This document shows positions 33,063 through 40,858 of a stretch of 64,000 bases of DNA, piece by piece. The translations under genes and the position numbers were made by a program. Position 1 is the first letter of the stretch. Every line of letters begins with the position of its first letter. This stretch comes from Pseudalkalibacillus hwajinpoensis (GTDB lineage Bacteria > Bacillota > Bacilli > Bacillales > Guptibacillaceae). The notes below the pieces were generated by a model that did no database searches, had not been told where the DNA came from, and worked only from the letters and a program-made list of their open reading frames with translations. Where the stretch lies: positions 1-64,000 of the forward strand of contig NZ_JADFCM010000006.1 in assembly GCF_015234585.1 (NCBI RefSeq). The letters run 5' to 3'.

Positions 33063-33689
33063 TTATTCCTCATTCACCAATTGAATGAAATGATACAGTA
33101 TCCTTGCCGTCATCCCCCAGATGACATAGTCATGATAATAATAAAAGAACTCTGGCATACTTGAGGATGACCAATTATATTCTTCACCATTCGGAATAAG
33201 ATGAAACGGGAATCCTTCATCTGGCTGTACATGTACACGTATATCATGTCGCTCTGGTGGGTGATTCTTAAAATGAGATAAAGGAACTGTAAACACTTCC
33301 TCTACTTCATCTGGATTAGGTGATAATTCAGAGTCTGATTGGATCATCCCCGCAAACGGGTATACGATAGATTGGAATGATGTAACGAGGAAATCAAGTT
33401 CCCCCATTACAGTAACTTCTCTTTCTAAAACCCCGAGCTCTTCACAAGTTTCTCTTACTGCTGCATTTTTCGGGTTTTTGTCGTGCTGATCTACTTTACC
33501 ACCCGGAAAACAAACCTCTCCCGGCTGTCTTCTTAATGACCGTGCTCGTACTTCAAATAATACATGTAGCTCTCCATTCCGTTCTATTAAAGGCAAGAGA
33601 ACGGCAAATTTATAAAAGCGCTCATTTCCAAGGACTTCTGCACTTCTGCCATTTATCCTAGCTTGAATATCTACTAACGATGCCTTCAT
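33063..33689 (-). CDS. Nudix hydrolase, probable CoA diphosphatase (NudL/YeaB-like)
   Basis: Cleaves CoA to 4'-phosphopantetheine and ADP in the family. 208 residues. The CoA-specific (UPF0035) motif SLRRQPGEVCFPGGK precedes the Nudix box GGKVDQHDKNPKNAAVRETCEELGV near 64-88, a combination that marks this subfamily. AAGGAG lies upstream of ATG. Single gene. Distinct from the short Nudix protein at 10760, which lacks the CoA motif. Confidence 0.88.
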   Translation of the reverse strand: MKASLVDIQARINGRSAEVLGNERFYKFAVLLPLIERNGELHVLFEVRARSLRRQPGEVCFPGGKVDQHDKNPKNAAVRETCEELGVLEREVTVMGELDFLVTSFQSIVYPFAGMIQSDSELSPNPDEVEEVFTVPLSHFKNHPPERHDIRVHVQPDEGFPFHLIPNGEEYNWSSSSMPEFFYYYHDYVIWGMTARILYHFIQLVNEE

Positions 33690-33805
33690 TCTATCGAACT
33701 CCTTCTGTAGAACTTATCTCACTCTATTATATGGCATTTATAACGGTATATCCTCCACTTTGTCTCTGAAGATTGAAATAAGGTTTTAAGTTCATTCCTT
33801 TGAAT

Positions 33806-33832
33806 TGTAACTTTCTAGGATGTCACCTCGTC
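33806..33832 (+). promoter_or_regulatory. SigX-type ECF promoter of the BsuPI lipoprotein gene
   Basis: TGTAAC (33806-33811), exactly 17 bases, CGTC (33829-33832), followed by TA: full match to the SigX consensus, 22 bases before the start codon. Confidence 0.72.
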
Positions 33833-33854
33833 TAATAAACAAAGGAGTGATGGG

Positions 33855-34334
33855 ATGCTTAAATATGTGATGATAGGAACAATGGTACTCCTTACTTTGA
33901 CGGGATGTGGAGAGGAGAACGCAACTATGAATACGAATACAAATAACAATACAAGTGAGCAAGTATCTGGTTCTTCTGGCATAGTAGCTGGATCTCTTGA
34001 ACCTACCCTTCAGCTTGAAACAACGGAAAGCGGAGCGGCAACTTTCTTATATCGTATTCAAAACCAAACAGAGAGAGTCCAATCTATCCACTTTCCAAGT
34101 AGTCAAAAGTATGACTATAAACTTTCGAATGAGCAAGGAGAAGTAATTAAAACCTATTCCGCTACCAAAAGCTTTTTGAAAGAAGAAGAGAACGTTACAT
34201 TAAAACAAGCTGAATCACTCGAGTACTCCATTATTGTAGATGAACTTACACCAGGATCCTATACACTAGAAGTTTGGCTAGCAACAGATGGAGATGGCCA
34301 GTTCAAACAATCCATTGATTTTACAATCGATTAA
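33855..34334 (+). CDS. Lipoprotein with BsuPI (protease inhibitor-like) domain
   Basis: 159 residues; signal peptide with lipobox LLTLTGC (Cys18 region), Asn/Thr-rich linker (MNTNTNNNTSEQ), then an immunoglobulin-like BsuPI domain about 50-155: FLYRIQNQTERVQSIHFPSSQKYDYKL and LEYSIIVDELTPGSYTLEVWL. BsuPI inhibits the intracellular subtilisin in B. subtilis, but lipoprotein forms sit outside the membrane and likely do something else. The SigX-type promoter links it to envelope stress. Confidence 0.85.
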   Translation: MLKYVMIGTMVLLTLTGCGEENATMNTNTNNNTSEQVSGSSGIVAGSLEPTLQLETTESGAATFLYRIQNQTERVQSIHFPSSQKYDYKLSNEQGEVIKTYSATKSFLKEEENVTLKQAESLEYSIIVDELTPGSYTLEVWLATDGDGQFKQSIDFTID

Positions 34335-34339
34335 AACCA

Positions 34340-34379
34340 AACGAGCTGGCGCCTTTTATGAGGTTCCAGCTCGTTCTTT
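34340..34379. terminator. Bidirectional terminator
   Basis: 9-bp stem ACGAGCTGG / CCAGCTCGT, 16-base loop with inner pairing, T-rich end. Confidence 0.78.
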
Positions 34380-34398
34380 CTTCCTCATTCATCATTTC

Positions 34399-35067
34399 TT
34401 ATTTCCAAACATCATCAAGATATTGCTTCGACAACGTTTGATAGTAAGCAGCTTGAACAGAGAGTGCGGCAGAAATAAGTAGTTTCTCAATATCTTTTTT
34501 TTGATTTTCCGTTACTTCATGGAAAACATTAGACAACTCAATTGACTTCTTTTTAAACTCTTCCTTTGAAGGTTTTATTTTCGTATGAATCACTTCAAAA
34601 AGCTGCGAGTACGCAGTATAAAAGATTAATGGATCGATTAAGTCATCATTTCGATCCGCCGGGTTATTAAAAGCAAATTTCAATAGAAGGCGGATGCTTT
34701 CAAAATCGTGCGTATTCTTTAAATCTTCTACAATAAATAAAATTGCCGCTTGTTCTATTGCGTATTTCTTACCTAATTGTGGTGGACCAATCCATTCTTT
34801 AATATCTCTTTTCACCCAATTTTGAACAGCAGTGGATCGGAAACTTGCATACTCTAGCTGATTACCAAGCGTCACAATTTCATTAATAGATAAGCCGAAA
34901 GCACCTTCAGTCACTTTCAATAACTTATCAAAAATAGCTGGTATTTCTGTTCTTCCTTTTCCGGACCTTTTCATCGCTCTCAATAAAATTTCATCTGGCT
35001 TTTCCTCTGCGCGAATCGTTTGAAGAATATTTCCCATTTCAGTTCTAGTTAAATAAAAGTCTCTCAT
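34399..35067 (-). CDS. DUF1836-family putative regulator
   Basis: 222 residues, cytoplasmic. DUF1836 features: N-terminal LTRTEMGNILQTI, STAVQNWVKRDIKEWIGPPQLGKKYAIEQAAIL with an HTH-like segment around 80-110 and helical C-terminal half. Members (YkrK-like) resemble MerR-type DNA-binding domains and are thought to regulate transcription; targets unknown. AGAGGTGG precedes ATG. Alone on the minus strand, divergent from the repeat protein at 35235. Confidence 0.75.
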   Translation of the reverse strand: MRDFYLTRTEMGNILQTIRAEEKPDEILLRAMKRSGKGRTEIPAIFDKLLKVTEGAFGLSINEIVTLGNQLEYASFRSTAVQNWVKRDIKEWIGPPQLGKKYAIEQAAILFIVEDLKNTHDFESIRLLLKFAFNNPADRNDDLIDPLIFYTAYSQLFEVIHTKIKPSKEEFKKKSIELSNVFHEVTENQKKDIEKLLISAALSVQAAYYQTLSKQYLDDVWK

Positions 35068-35234
35068 CTTCCACCTCTACATTTAAGGTCATTTGAACTT
35101 ATCGTATAGTTTCTTTATGGAAATTTCAAGAAGGGCACACATAAATGAGATATTTGGGCTCAAAATTGCACTTGTGTTAGTAACTGATTCATATCTAGGT
35201 GAATATCCTGTGTTGTGTAAAGGAGGAATCGCTT

Positions 35235-35723
35235 ATGAACATGTACGGGAACCAAATGAATCAGAACGTTCAAGGTGCGATGCAGGGACATTCTCCGAAT
35301 CAGGCAGTTCAAGGAGCCATGCAGGGTAATCAAATGCCTCACCAGGCAGTGCAAGGAGCCATGCAGGGGCCGAATATGCAAAACAACGCCGTTCAAGGGG
35401 CAATGTTTGGAGAAGAAAAACAGCTTATGGGTGATATGAAACAGTTATGCAAAAGGTATAACACCTATCATGCTAAAGTAAGAATGCAGGATGGGATGGA
35501 GTATGAAGGAATTATTATGGACTCAGATGATGAGCACATGGGTATGATGATCCCTCAAGAAGTAGAAGAAAGCGAAGGCCAAGATACGGATAGACAATAT
35601 GGGCGCTATCGCTATCGCAGATTCGGGCGCTTTTTCTTTCCTTTAGCTGGAATTGCAGCTCTTAGTCTCGTTCCTTTCTATCGCCCGTATTACCCCTACG
35701 GCTATCCGCCATATTACTATTAA
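35235..35723 (+). CDS. VQGAMQG-repeat protein, possible spore surface component
   Basis: 162 residues from ATG 35235 (AGGAGG 8 bases upstream). Residues 10-53 carry four copies of VQGAMQG (last VQGAMFG) with spacing of about 15. Middle about 60-105 has an Sm-like strand pattern (KVRMQDGMEYEGIIMDSDDEHMGMMIP); then Arg/Tyr-rich YGRYRYRRFGRF, one hydrophobic stretch, and a Tyr/Pro tail (YYPYGYPPYYY). Met- and Gln-rich repeats with a Tyr-rich end look like spore coat or crust proteins and possible transglutaminase substrates. No known family recognised. Confidence 0.75.
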   Translation: MNMYGNQMNQNVQGAMQGHSPNQAVQGAMQGNQMPHQAVQGAMQGPNMQNNAVQGAMFGEEKQLMGDMKQLCKRYNTYHAKVRMQDGMEYEGIIMDSDDEHMGMMIPQEVEESEGQDTDRQYGRYRYRRFGRFFFPLAGIAALSLVPFYRPYYPYGYPPYYY

Positions 35724-35724
35724 G

Positions 35725-35756
35725 AAAAAAGGAAGCCAAAGGGCTTCCTTTTTTCT
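35725..35756. terminator. Bidirectional terminator
   Basis: 13-bp stem AAAAAAGGAAGCC / GGCTTCCTTTTTT with 4-base loop. Confidence 0.88.
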
Positions 35757-35775
35757 ATGAATAATTCAAAAAACA

Positions 35776-36771
35776 CTACTCCATTCTTAATGAAATTTTC
35801 CCAAATTGGGAACTCTCACTCAAATGAGCAAAAGCCTTTTGAATATCGTCAAAAGAATAGACTTCATCCATAATTGGCTTGATAGAATGTTCATTTACGA
35901 AAGATACCATCTCTAGAAATTCCTCAGCGCTTCCCATCGTTGAGCCAAGCAAGTTATATTGGCCGTAAAAAAATGAGCGCAAGTCAAATTCAATTGTATC
36001 CCCTGTTGAAGAGCCGAAAATAACAATGGTTCCACCCTTTTTCAGTACTCCGAGAGATCGATTGAACGTAGCTGCACCGACACTTTCAATAACCAAATCA
36101 ACGTTTTCATCCTCAGCTGCTTCAGTCCAATCCTCTTCATCGGCAAGAGCTCGATCTGCACCAAGTCGAAGAGCGGCCTTTCGCTTAGATTCACTTCTGG
36201 AACTAACAATCACTCTCGCACCAGCCGCTTTCGCAAACTTAAGCAAGAACGTTGCTACGCCTCCACCAATTCCAGGAATAAAAACAGTTTGTCCTCTTCG
36301 AAGTTGCCCTCTTGTAAATAATGAACGATACGCCGTTAATCCGGCCAAACCTATGACAGATGCTTCTTCAAAGGTAAGGTTTTCTGGCTTTTTCACAGCA
36401 TTTTCAGCTGGAACAACGATCGTTTCAGCAAATGTACCATCACCTGGAAAGCCTACAATTTGAAATCCAGCTGGAGGAACAGGAGAATTCTTTTCCCAAC
36501 CAAGACCGGGGTTAATGATCACTTCATCACCTTCATGAATCTCATCAACGCCTTCACCAACTGCAACAACAACACCAGCACCGTCTGAACCAAGAATAAC
36601 GTCTGGATCTTTCGGATCGTGACGATCTGGTATAAATAGATCTCTGTGATTTAACCCCGCTGCCTTTAGTTTAATCTTCACTTCACCTTTGCGCGGCTCC
36701 GACTCGACAATATGATCTTTAAACGATAGCCCTTTTTGACCTGCTTCATTGCCGTGAACAAATCCTTTCAT
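35776..36771 (-). CDS. Zinc-independent MDR family oxidoreductase (YogA-like)
   Basis: NAD(P)H-dependent quinone-type or enone reductase, 331 residues from ATG 36771 with AAAGGAG upstream. GroES-like domain 1-140: the usual catalytic Cys is replaced in GLNHRDLFI, so no catalytic zinc; GSDGAGVV typical. Rossmann domain with VFIPGIGGGVATFLLKFAKAAGARVIVSSRS. Substrate unknown. Dabb gene upstream is only 22 bases away, giving a two-gene unit. Confidence 0.87.
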   Translation of the reverse strand: MKGFVHGNEAGQKGLSFKDHIVESEPRKGEVKIKLKAAGLNHRDLFIPDRHDPKDPDVILGSDGAGVVVAVGEGVDEIHEGDEVIINPGLGWEKNSPVPPAGFQIVGFPGDGTFAETIVVPAENAVKKPENLTFEEASVIGLAGLTAYRSLFTRGQLRRGQTVFIPGIGGGVATFLLKFAKAAGARVIVSSRSESKRKAALRLGADRALADEEDWTEAAEDENVDLVIESVGAATFNRSLGVLKKGGTIVIFGSSTGDTIEFDLRSFFYGQYNLLGSTMGSAEEFLEMVSFVNEHSIKPIMDEVYSFDDIQKAFAHLSESSQFGKISLRME

Positions 36772-36793
36772 ATGTAAAAGCTCCTTTCCATAT

Positions 36794-37090
36794 TTATAGA
36801 CATTCAAAATCTAGTGCAAGGACATCTCTCATTCCAACCTCTTTCAAGTATGCGACTACTTCTTGGTGCGCCGGGTGTGGACCGTATGCTTCTAGTGCTT
36901 CTTTTGATTCAAACCGAACCGTTAGAGCACTTTCGTAGCCTTGACTACGATCGGTGAAGTTATTTCCTGCTTGAATGTCAATAATTCCAGGAATTTTCTC
37001 CTTCACTTCAATTAATCTTCTCATGCCCTCTTCTTTCTGATCCATAGTCGTTTCTTCACTGAATTTAAATAAAACAACGTGTTCAATCAC
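36794..37090 (-). CDS. Dabb (stress-responsive alpha/beta barrel) protein
   Basis: 98 residues, dimeric ferredoxin-like barrel. Typical MIEHVVLFKF start, central FTDRSQGYESALTVRFESKEALEAYGPHPAHQEVV and end DVLALDFE. Family members include stress proteins and small cyclases or decarboxylases; catalytic role here not known. GAAGGAGG upstream of ATG. Probably co-transcribed with the MDR oxidoreductase. Confidence 0.87.
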   Translation of the reverse strand: MIEHVVLFKFSEETTMDQKEEGMRRLIEVKEKIPGIIDIQAGNNFTDRSQGYESALTVRFESKEALEAYGPHPAHQEVVAYLKEVGMRDVLALDFECL

Positions 37091-37147
37091 TCTATTTCCT
37101 CCTTCTTATATCAAGCCTGTCAATTCAATATGACAAGTTAAGTTAAT

Positions 37148-37186
37148 CAAAAAAAGTGCCAGGAAACAAATGATATCCCTGGCACC
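37148..37186 (-). terminator. Terminator of the ATP-grasp operon
   Basis: 8-bp stem GTGCCAGG / CCTGGCAC, 14-base loop, T7 on the minus strand. Separates the ligase operon from the Dabb/MDR genes. Confidence 0.82.
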
Positions 37187-37226
37187 TCTGCTTATATATT
37201 TCCCCAAAACCGTAATTTATAACCTC

Positions 37227-39197
37227 TTATTTACTTAACCAGGTATACTCGTGTCCCCAGCTATCTATGGCGAGTGATTTCACAATTGAGATGTGTTCGG
37301 CTTCAACCGCATACGCATCTCCTTGCTCATAAGGATTATAATGAAACGCATATAAACGCGATGTAAATTCTTCAAATGGTAGCGAGCTTTCTCCTGGAAG
37401 TTCCCCTTTCCCCATAACAGTGGATTCAATTCCCTGACCCCAATTCTGGGAACCATCATTATTAGGATTATAAAAATAAACACGATACTCTCCATCAGGA
37501 CTTTTTGCGATTCTTTGGATCGAAACAGCATGGAACCCAAGCATTTTTCCATGAACATTCGTAATAAAAATCCCAACTGGATTCGGATAAATTAATTCGT
37601 ATTCATCGTTGTATTCAGGATGATGCGTCGCATAAAACAATCTGACGAAACCAGGATAGTCTGTTACGCTGCCAGTAATCGGCTCGATAACGGTACTAAA
37701 GCCTTTTTGAACCCAATTTCCATAAAAAGCAGGGTTGACCCAGCGATGTCCATCTTCTCCTCTTAGCGCAACTCTGCTCATCATCTCACTGTATATTCGA
37801 TCGAGATGTGGAACGAGTACAAGCGACACCGGGTCAAGCTCTGGGTGAAGATCAGGAGCGAGACCACCTTGAAGATCTTTCGAATGAATTTGAACACCTT
37901 CAAACACCATATCAATGTCACCATCTCTTGCAGCTCTTGGTATGATCTCAAGTAGATAGCCAGGAGCATGCTGAGCCCATAGGCTTATTCCTCTTGCCGC
38001 TTGACATGTTGGATTAAGTCCTTGACCAACACCAAGCGGCTGTCCAAGGACGCTAATGACACCTGCAAGCAAAATGCTATTAGCCGTTAACCCTTCACCT
38101 TCTCCAACTGTATTGAATAATGCGCTTCGAACTTCTGGACGTATATCTAGCTCAATCATACGTCTTAATCCAGGCATAACTGGAGAAGCCGAAAGCACCC
38201 CTCTCTCTAATAACAATGCTAATCCATAGACGGATTGGCAAGTAGACGGAAAAAGCGCAACTTTAATGAGCTGATGAATAAGCTCCCCATGTTCTTCAAG
38301 ATTCGCCTTTCCCTTCCCAGTTAATTGAAGTAGTACAGGTAGAAGGTGAGGTGATTTTCGACTTAAGAAGCGAGCAAGCACACTATGGTGTGGAGAACAA
38401 AGACCGGTTTTTCTCATAGAAAGACCGAGTAACTCACTTTCTCTTCGAAGCTCTTCTGTTGATAGTCCCATCAGTTGTTTACGGTATTCATTCGGCAACT
38501 GATAAGTGTGACTTAATTCAGAAGGGCCTTCAATCGAAGCCACGTATCCTTCAAGAGTAGACCGCTGCTCTTCACTGGTTTCTGACCTCAACATTTCCTT
38601 AGCCATTTTAATCATGGACACTGTTCTTTTAACCGTAATTGGTCGTTGAGCTGTTAAACGTTCAATCTCATAGATCAGTGTTTCTGATAAAGCACTTGAA
38701 GAGAGATACTGTGATATAAATTGAAACAGCCTCTGTGTTTCAATCGTATTCTCCTTCTCCTCTATTCGGGAAGCTTCTGAAGCATTTGGGAAAAGGATAT
38801 CTAGATTTAACGCCATAACTTCGTTTAAGAAGTCCATCGCCATTTCTTGTGAGACCTTTGGATGACTTCCCTTTCCTTCCGCAATCGCAAGCATACGCAG
38901 ATCGCTAAGCATTTCGATCACGTAAGGAAGACCCTTTGCTTGAAGCGATCCTGCAACAAGAGGCGGCTGGAGCTTTGAGGGATCTTCCCACGGACCATCC
39001 TGGAATACGCCCGCTTCATCAAAACGTTGCGCGTATTGATATAGAAACTCAAGACCTTCATCGGTTTCCAAAAGCCGATTCGCTTCCTGGAAAACGTCTG
39101 TCTGATAGCGAGATTTCGCATAGGATGGTGCTTCTTCAAGACGAGTGAGTGATCTGGAAAACCTTGCAATCTTTCCTTCTGTTACTTCAGATGGCAT
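37227..39197 (-). CDS. Unrecognised 656-residue protein with papain-like Cys/His/Asn arrangement
   Basis: No family recognised. Residues 1-330 are helical, with repeat-like leucine-rich segments; the C-terminal third looks enzymatic: Cys398 in GQGLNPTCQAARGISLWAQ at the head of a helix, His556 in KMLGFHAVSIQRI and Asn577 in YRVYFYNPNNDG. This order and the contexts resemble papain-fold peptidases, bacteriocin-type peptidases and transglutaminases. No signal peptide or membrane helix, so cytoplasmic. It follows the ATP-grasp ligase by 32 bases and ends at a clear terminator, so the two form one operon and probably one pathway making or trimming a peptide or amide. All functional statements are inference. 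Confidence 0.75.
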   Translation of the reverse strand: MPSEVTEGKIARFSRSLTRLEEAPSYAKSRYQTDVFQEANRLLETDEGLEFLYQYAQRFDEAGVFQDGPWEDPSKLQPPLVAGSLQAKGLPYVIEMLSDLRMLAIAEGKGSHPKVSQEMAMDFLNEVMALNLDILFPNASEASRIEEKENTIETQRLFQFISQYLSSSALSETLIYEIERLTAQRPITVKRTVSMIKMAKEMLRSETSEEQRSTLEGYVASIEGPSELSHTYQLPNEYRKQLMGLSTEELRRESELLGLSMRKTGLCSPHHSVLARFLSRKSPHLLPVLLQLTGKGKANLEEHGELIHQLIKVALFPSTCQSVYGLALLLERGVLSASPVMPGLRRMIELDIRPEVRSALFNTVGEGEGLTANSILLAGVISVLGQPLGVGQGLNPTCQAARGISLWAQHAPGYLLEIIPRAARDGDIDMVFEGVQIHSKDLQGGLAPDLHPELDPVSLVLVPHLDRIYSEMMSRVALRGEDGHRWVNPAFYGNWVQKGFSTVIEPITGSVTDYPGFVRLFYATHHPEYNDEYELIYPNPVGIFITNVHGKMLGFHAVSIQRIAKSPDGEYRVYFYNPNNDGSQNWGQGIESTVMGKGELPGESSLPFEEFTSRLYAFHYNPYEQGDAYAVEAEHISIVKSLAIDSWGHEYTWLSK

Positions 39198-39229
39198 GCT
39201 AAATTCTCCTTTATGGTAAAAATAATTAT

Positions 39230-40498
39230 CTACAGATAGAAATCATATTTTTCGTAGTCTACAAGTAACCGCGTCATCTCCGCACTGTCATCTCCGAAGA
39301 AGAAAATGGTCCCATAATGATTACCGAAACCGACCCGCTCAGCTACTTTCCCCTGTGGAGGAGTAAACATATCATGCTTCTCAAAGAATTGATGTTCCTC
39401 AAGCTCTTCAGGAATATTTAATTCCTCAATGTAATTCACATGCGGATGTACCATTAAACAACCCGCATATCCCATAGCTTCATCTTCGCCAGGAAAGAAT
39501 TTTCTTAACTCTTCTTCAGTCGTATTTGGATCACTACATAGAATTTGAGCTTCATAAGCACTAAAACCGTAAGCGCGTTCAATTAGATCAAAAATATGGC
39601 CACCTGGTACTCTAGCAGCTACTTCTCCGAAGTGAAGTGTGCCATCAGGCATAATGAAATACTCAGGATGAATCACGCCGTTCTCCACTTCGAACGCTTC
39701 GATTAATTGTTCAATCGCTTTCCGGATAACGGGACGCTTCTCTTCAAGAGAAGGAGAAGGGGGAACAAAGTTTGAGTACCCAAGTTTTACATATTCTGTT
39801 ATATTAAGAAATTGAATTTTCCCACCATGTACAAAAACCTCACATGAGAATTCCTGCCCATCCAAATGACTTTCCATTAATAAAGGAAAATCAGTATCTG
39901 TTAATGCATCAATATCTGCAGGATCATCGATGGCTCGATGTCCTACTGAACCAGCCTTATCTAAAGGCTTGCAATGAATCGGCTCGTATTTATCTCCATC
40001 CACTTTCAAAAGAGCATCGTTGACTCTTTTAAGAAAGCGCTTTACATCTTCCTTGTCTCTTGCTTCTTCGAAAACACCTACTTTAATACCAGCCATCTGT
40101 GCCTTTCGTTTCATCATTCCTTTATCTCTTAACAATAGAGAACGGTTAAATAATCTAGGCTCTTCTCTAAAGCGAGAATTCAGAGCTCCTGCCCATTCCA
40201 CACACTCTTCATAAAGGGGGACAGCAACCTCTGCGCCTAAAGCTTTAAGTTGCTTATAGAGTTTGTCTGATCCTTCATTCAATCTATCAAACTCCCAACC
40301 TACGAAAGTGATGTCATGCTTCTCGGCATAATCCTTAAAATCAGGAGGACCAACCACTACAAAAGGCCGATTCAACTTGTCACAGGCCTCAATTGCGGGA
40401 AGACTCCATCCAATCAATGCTGTTAAATATGGAATTGTCTTTCCTTCTGGCTGACTTTCTTGTAACGTCTGGTTCATTTCTAGTTGATCCAGTTCCAT
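39230..40498 (-). CDS. ATP-grasp ligase (carboxylate-amine type)
   Basis: 422 residues; ATP-dependent ligase forming an amide or peptide bond through an acyl-phosphate, by family. N-terminal Rossmann-like region 1-110, ATP-grasp core about 120-330: MKRKAQMAGIKVGVF lid start, LLMESHLDGQEFSCEVFV, metal-binding end HFGEVAARVPGGHIF; C-terminal domain to 422. Resembles the L-amino acid ligase / carnosine synthase group rather than purine enzymes. AGGAG before ATG. First gene of a two-gene operon with the putative cysteine enzyme; substrates unknown. Upstream 360 bases contain the clpE terminator and a repeated motif. Confidence 0.85.
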   Translation of the reverse strand: MELDQLEMNQTLQESQPEGKTIPYLTALIGWSLPAIEACDKLNRPFVVVGPPDFKDYAEKHDITFVGWEFDRLNEGSDKLYKQLKALGAEVAVPLYEECVEWAGALNSRFREEPRLFNRSLLLRDKGMMKRKAQMAGIKVGVFEEARDKEDVKRFLKRVNDALLKVDGDKYEPIHCKPLDKAGSVGHRAIDDPADIDALTDTDFPLLMESHLDGQEFSCEVFVHGGKIQFLNITEYVKLGYSNFVPPSPSLEEKRPVIRKAIEQLIEAFEVENGVIHPEYFIMPDGTLHFGEVAARVPGGHIFDLIERAYGFSAYEAQILCSDPNTTEEELRKFFPGEDEAMGYAGCLMVHPHVNYIEELNIPEELEEHQFFEKHDMFTPPQGKVAERVGFGNHYGTIFFFGDDSAEMTRLLVDYEKYDFYL

Positions 40499-40760
40499 TT
40501 TGTTCTCGCTCCTTTATGAAATAGTAGAGAAGTCTTTCCTGACCTTCCTTATCTAACGTAGCAGATTTGAAGACTAATTTTAACTAATATTCTGACTTTT
40601 CGACCTATAAATACAAAACAAGTCACAATACTTTACCATTCGACAACGCTATAGAAAAAGTACAGTCAGGATACCATAATTATACCTTCCCTCTTTTTGT
40701 AAAAAAGTAACAAAAAAATCCATAGAAACAAAGTTTTTTCTTTTCTTTTTTTTGAATTCA

Positions 40761-40795
40761 CTCGCGAATGAGCCAAAAATCGAGATATCAACAAT
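40761..40795 (-). repeat. Dispersed intergenic motif, copy A
   Basis: On plus, CGAATGAGCCAAAAATCGAG (40765-40784) then ATATCAACAAT. The same block recurs at 58576-58596 with one change, and its other half at 58535-58555 inverted. Lies in the 360-base gap 40499-40858, which otherwise holds only the clpE terminator. Confidence 0.6.
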
Positions 40796-40812
40796 ATAAG
40801 CTACTATAGCTA

Positions 40813-40848
40813 ATAAAAAAGAAAGCCGCTCCATTGGAACGACTTTCA
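40813..40848 (-). terminator. Terminator of clpE
   Basis: 12-bp stem GAAAGCCGCTCC / GGAACGACTTTC with G-U pairs, 3-base loop, T-run on the minus strand. Confidence 0.82.
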
Positions 40849-40858
40849 AGAATGTGAT

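Noticed and set aside
36026..36463. 145-aa plus-strand ORF inside the MDR oxidoreductase
   Set aside because: Opposite-strand shadow of a conserved enzyme with no ribosome site or promoter.
40649..40849. 66-aa ORF between clpE and the ATP-grasp gene
   Set aside because: Runs through the clpE terminator and lacks a ribosome site.
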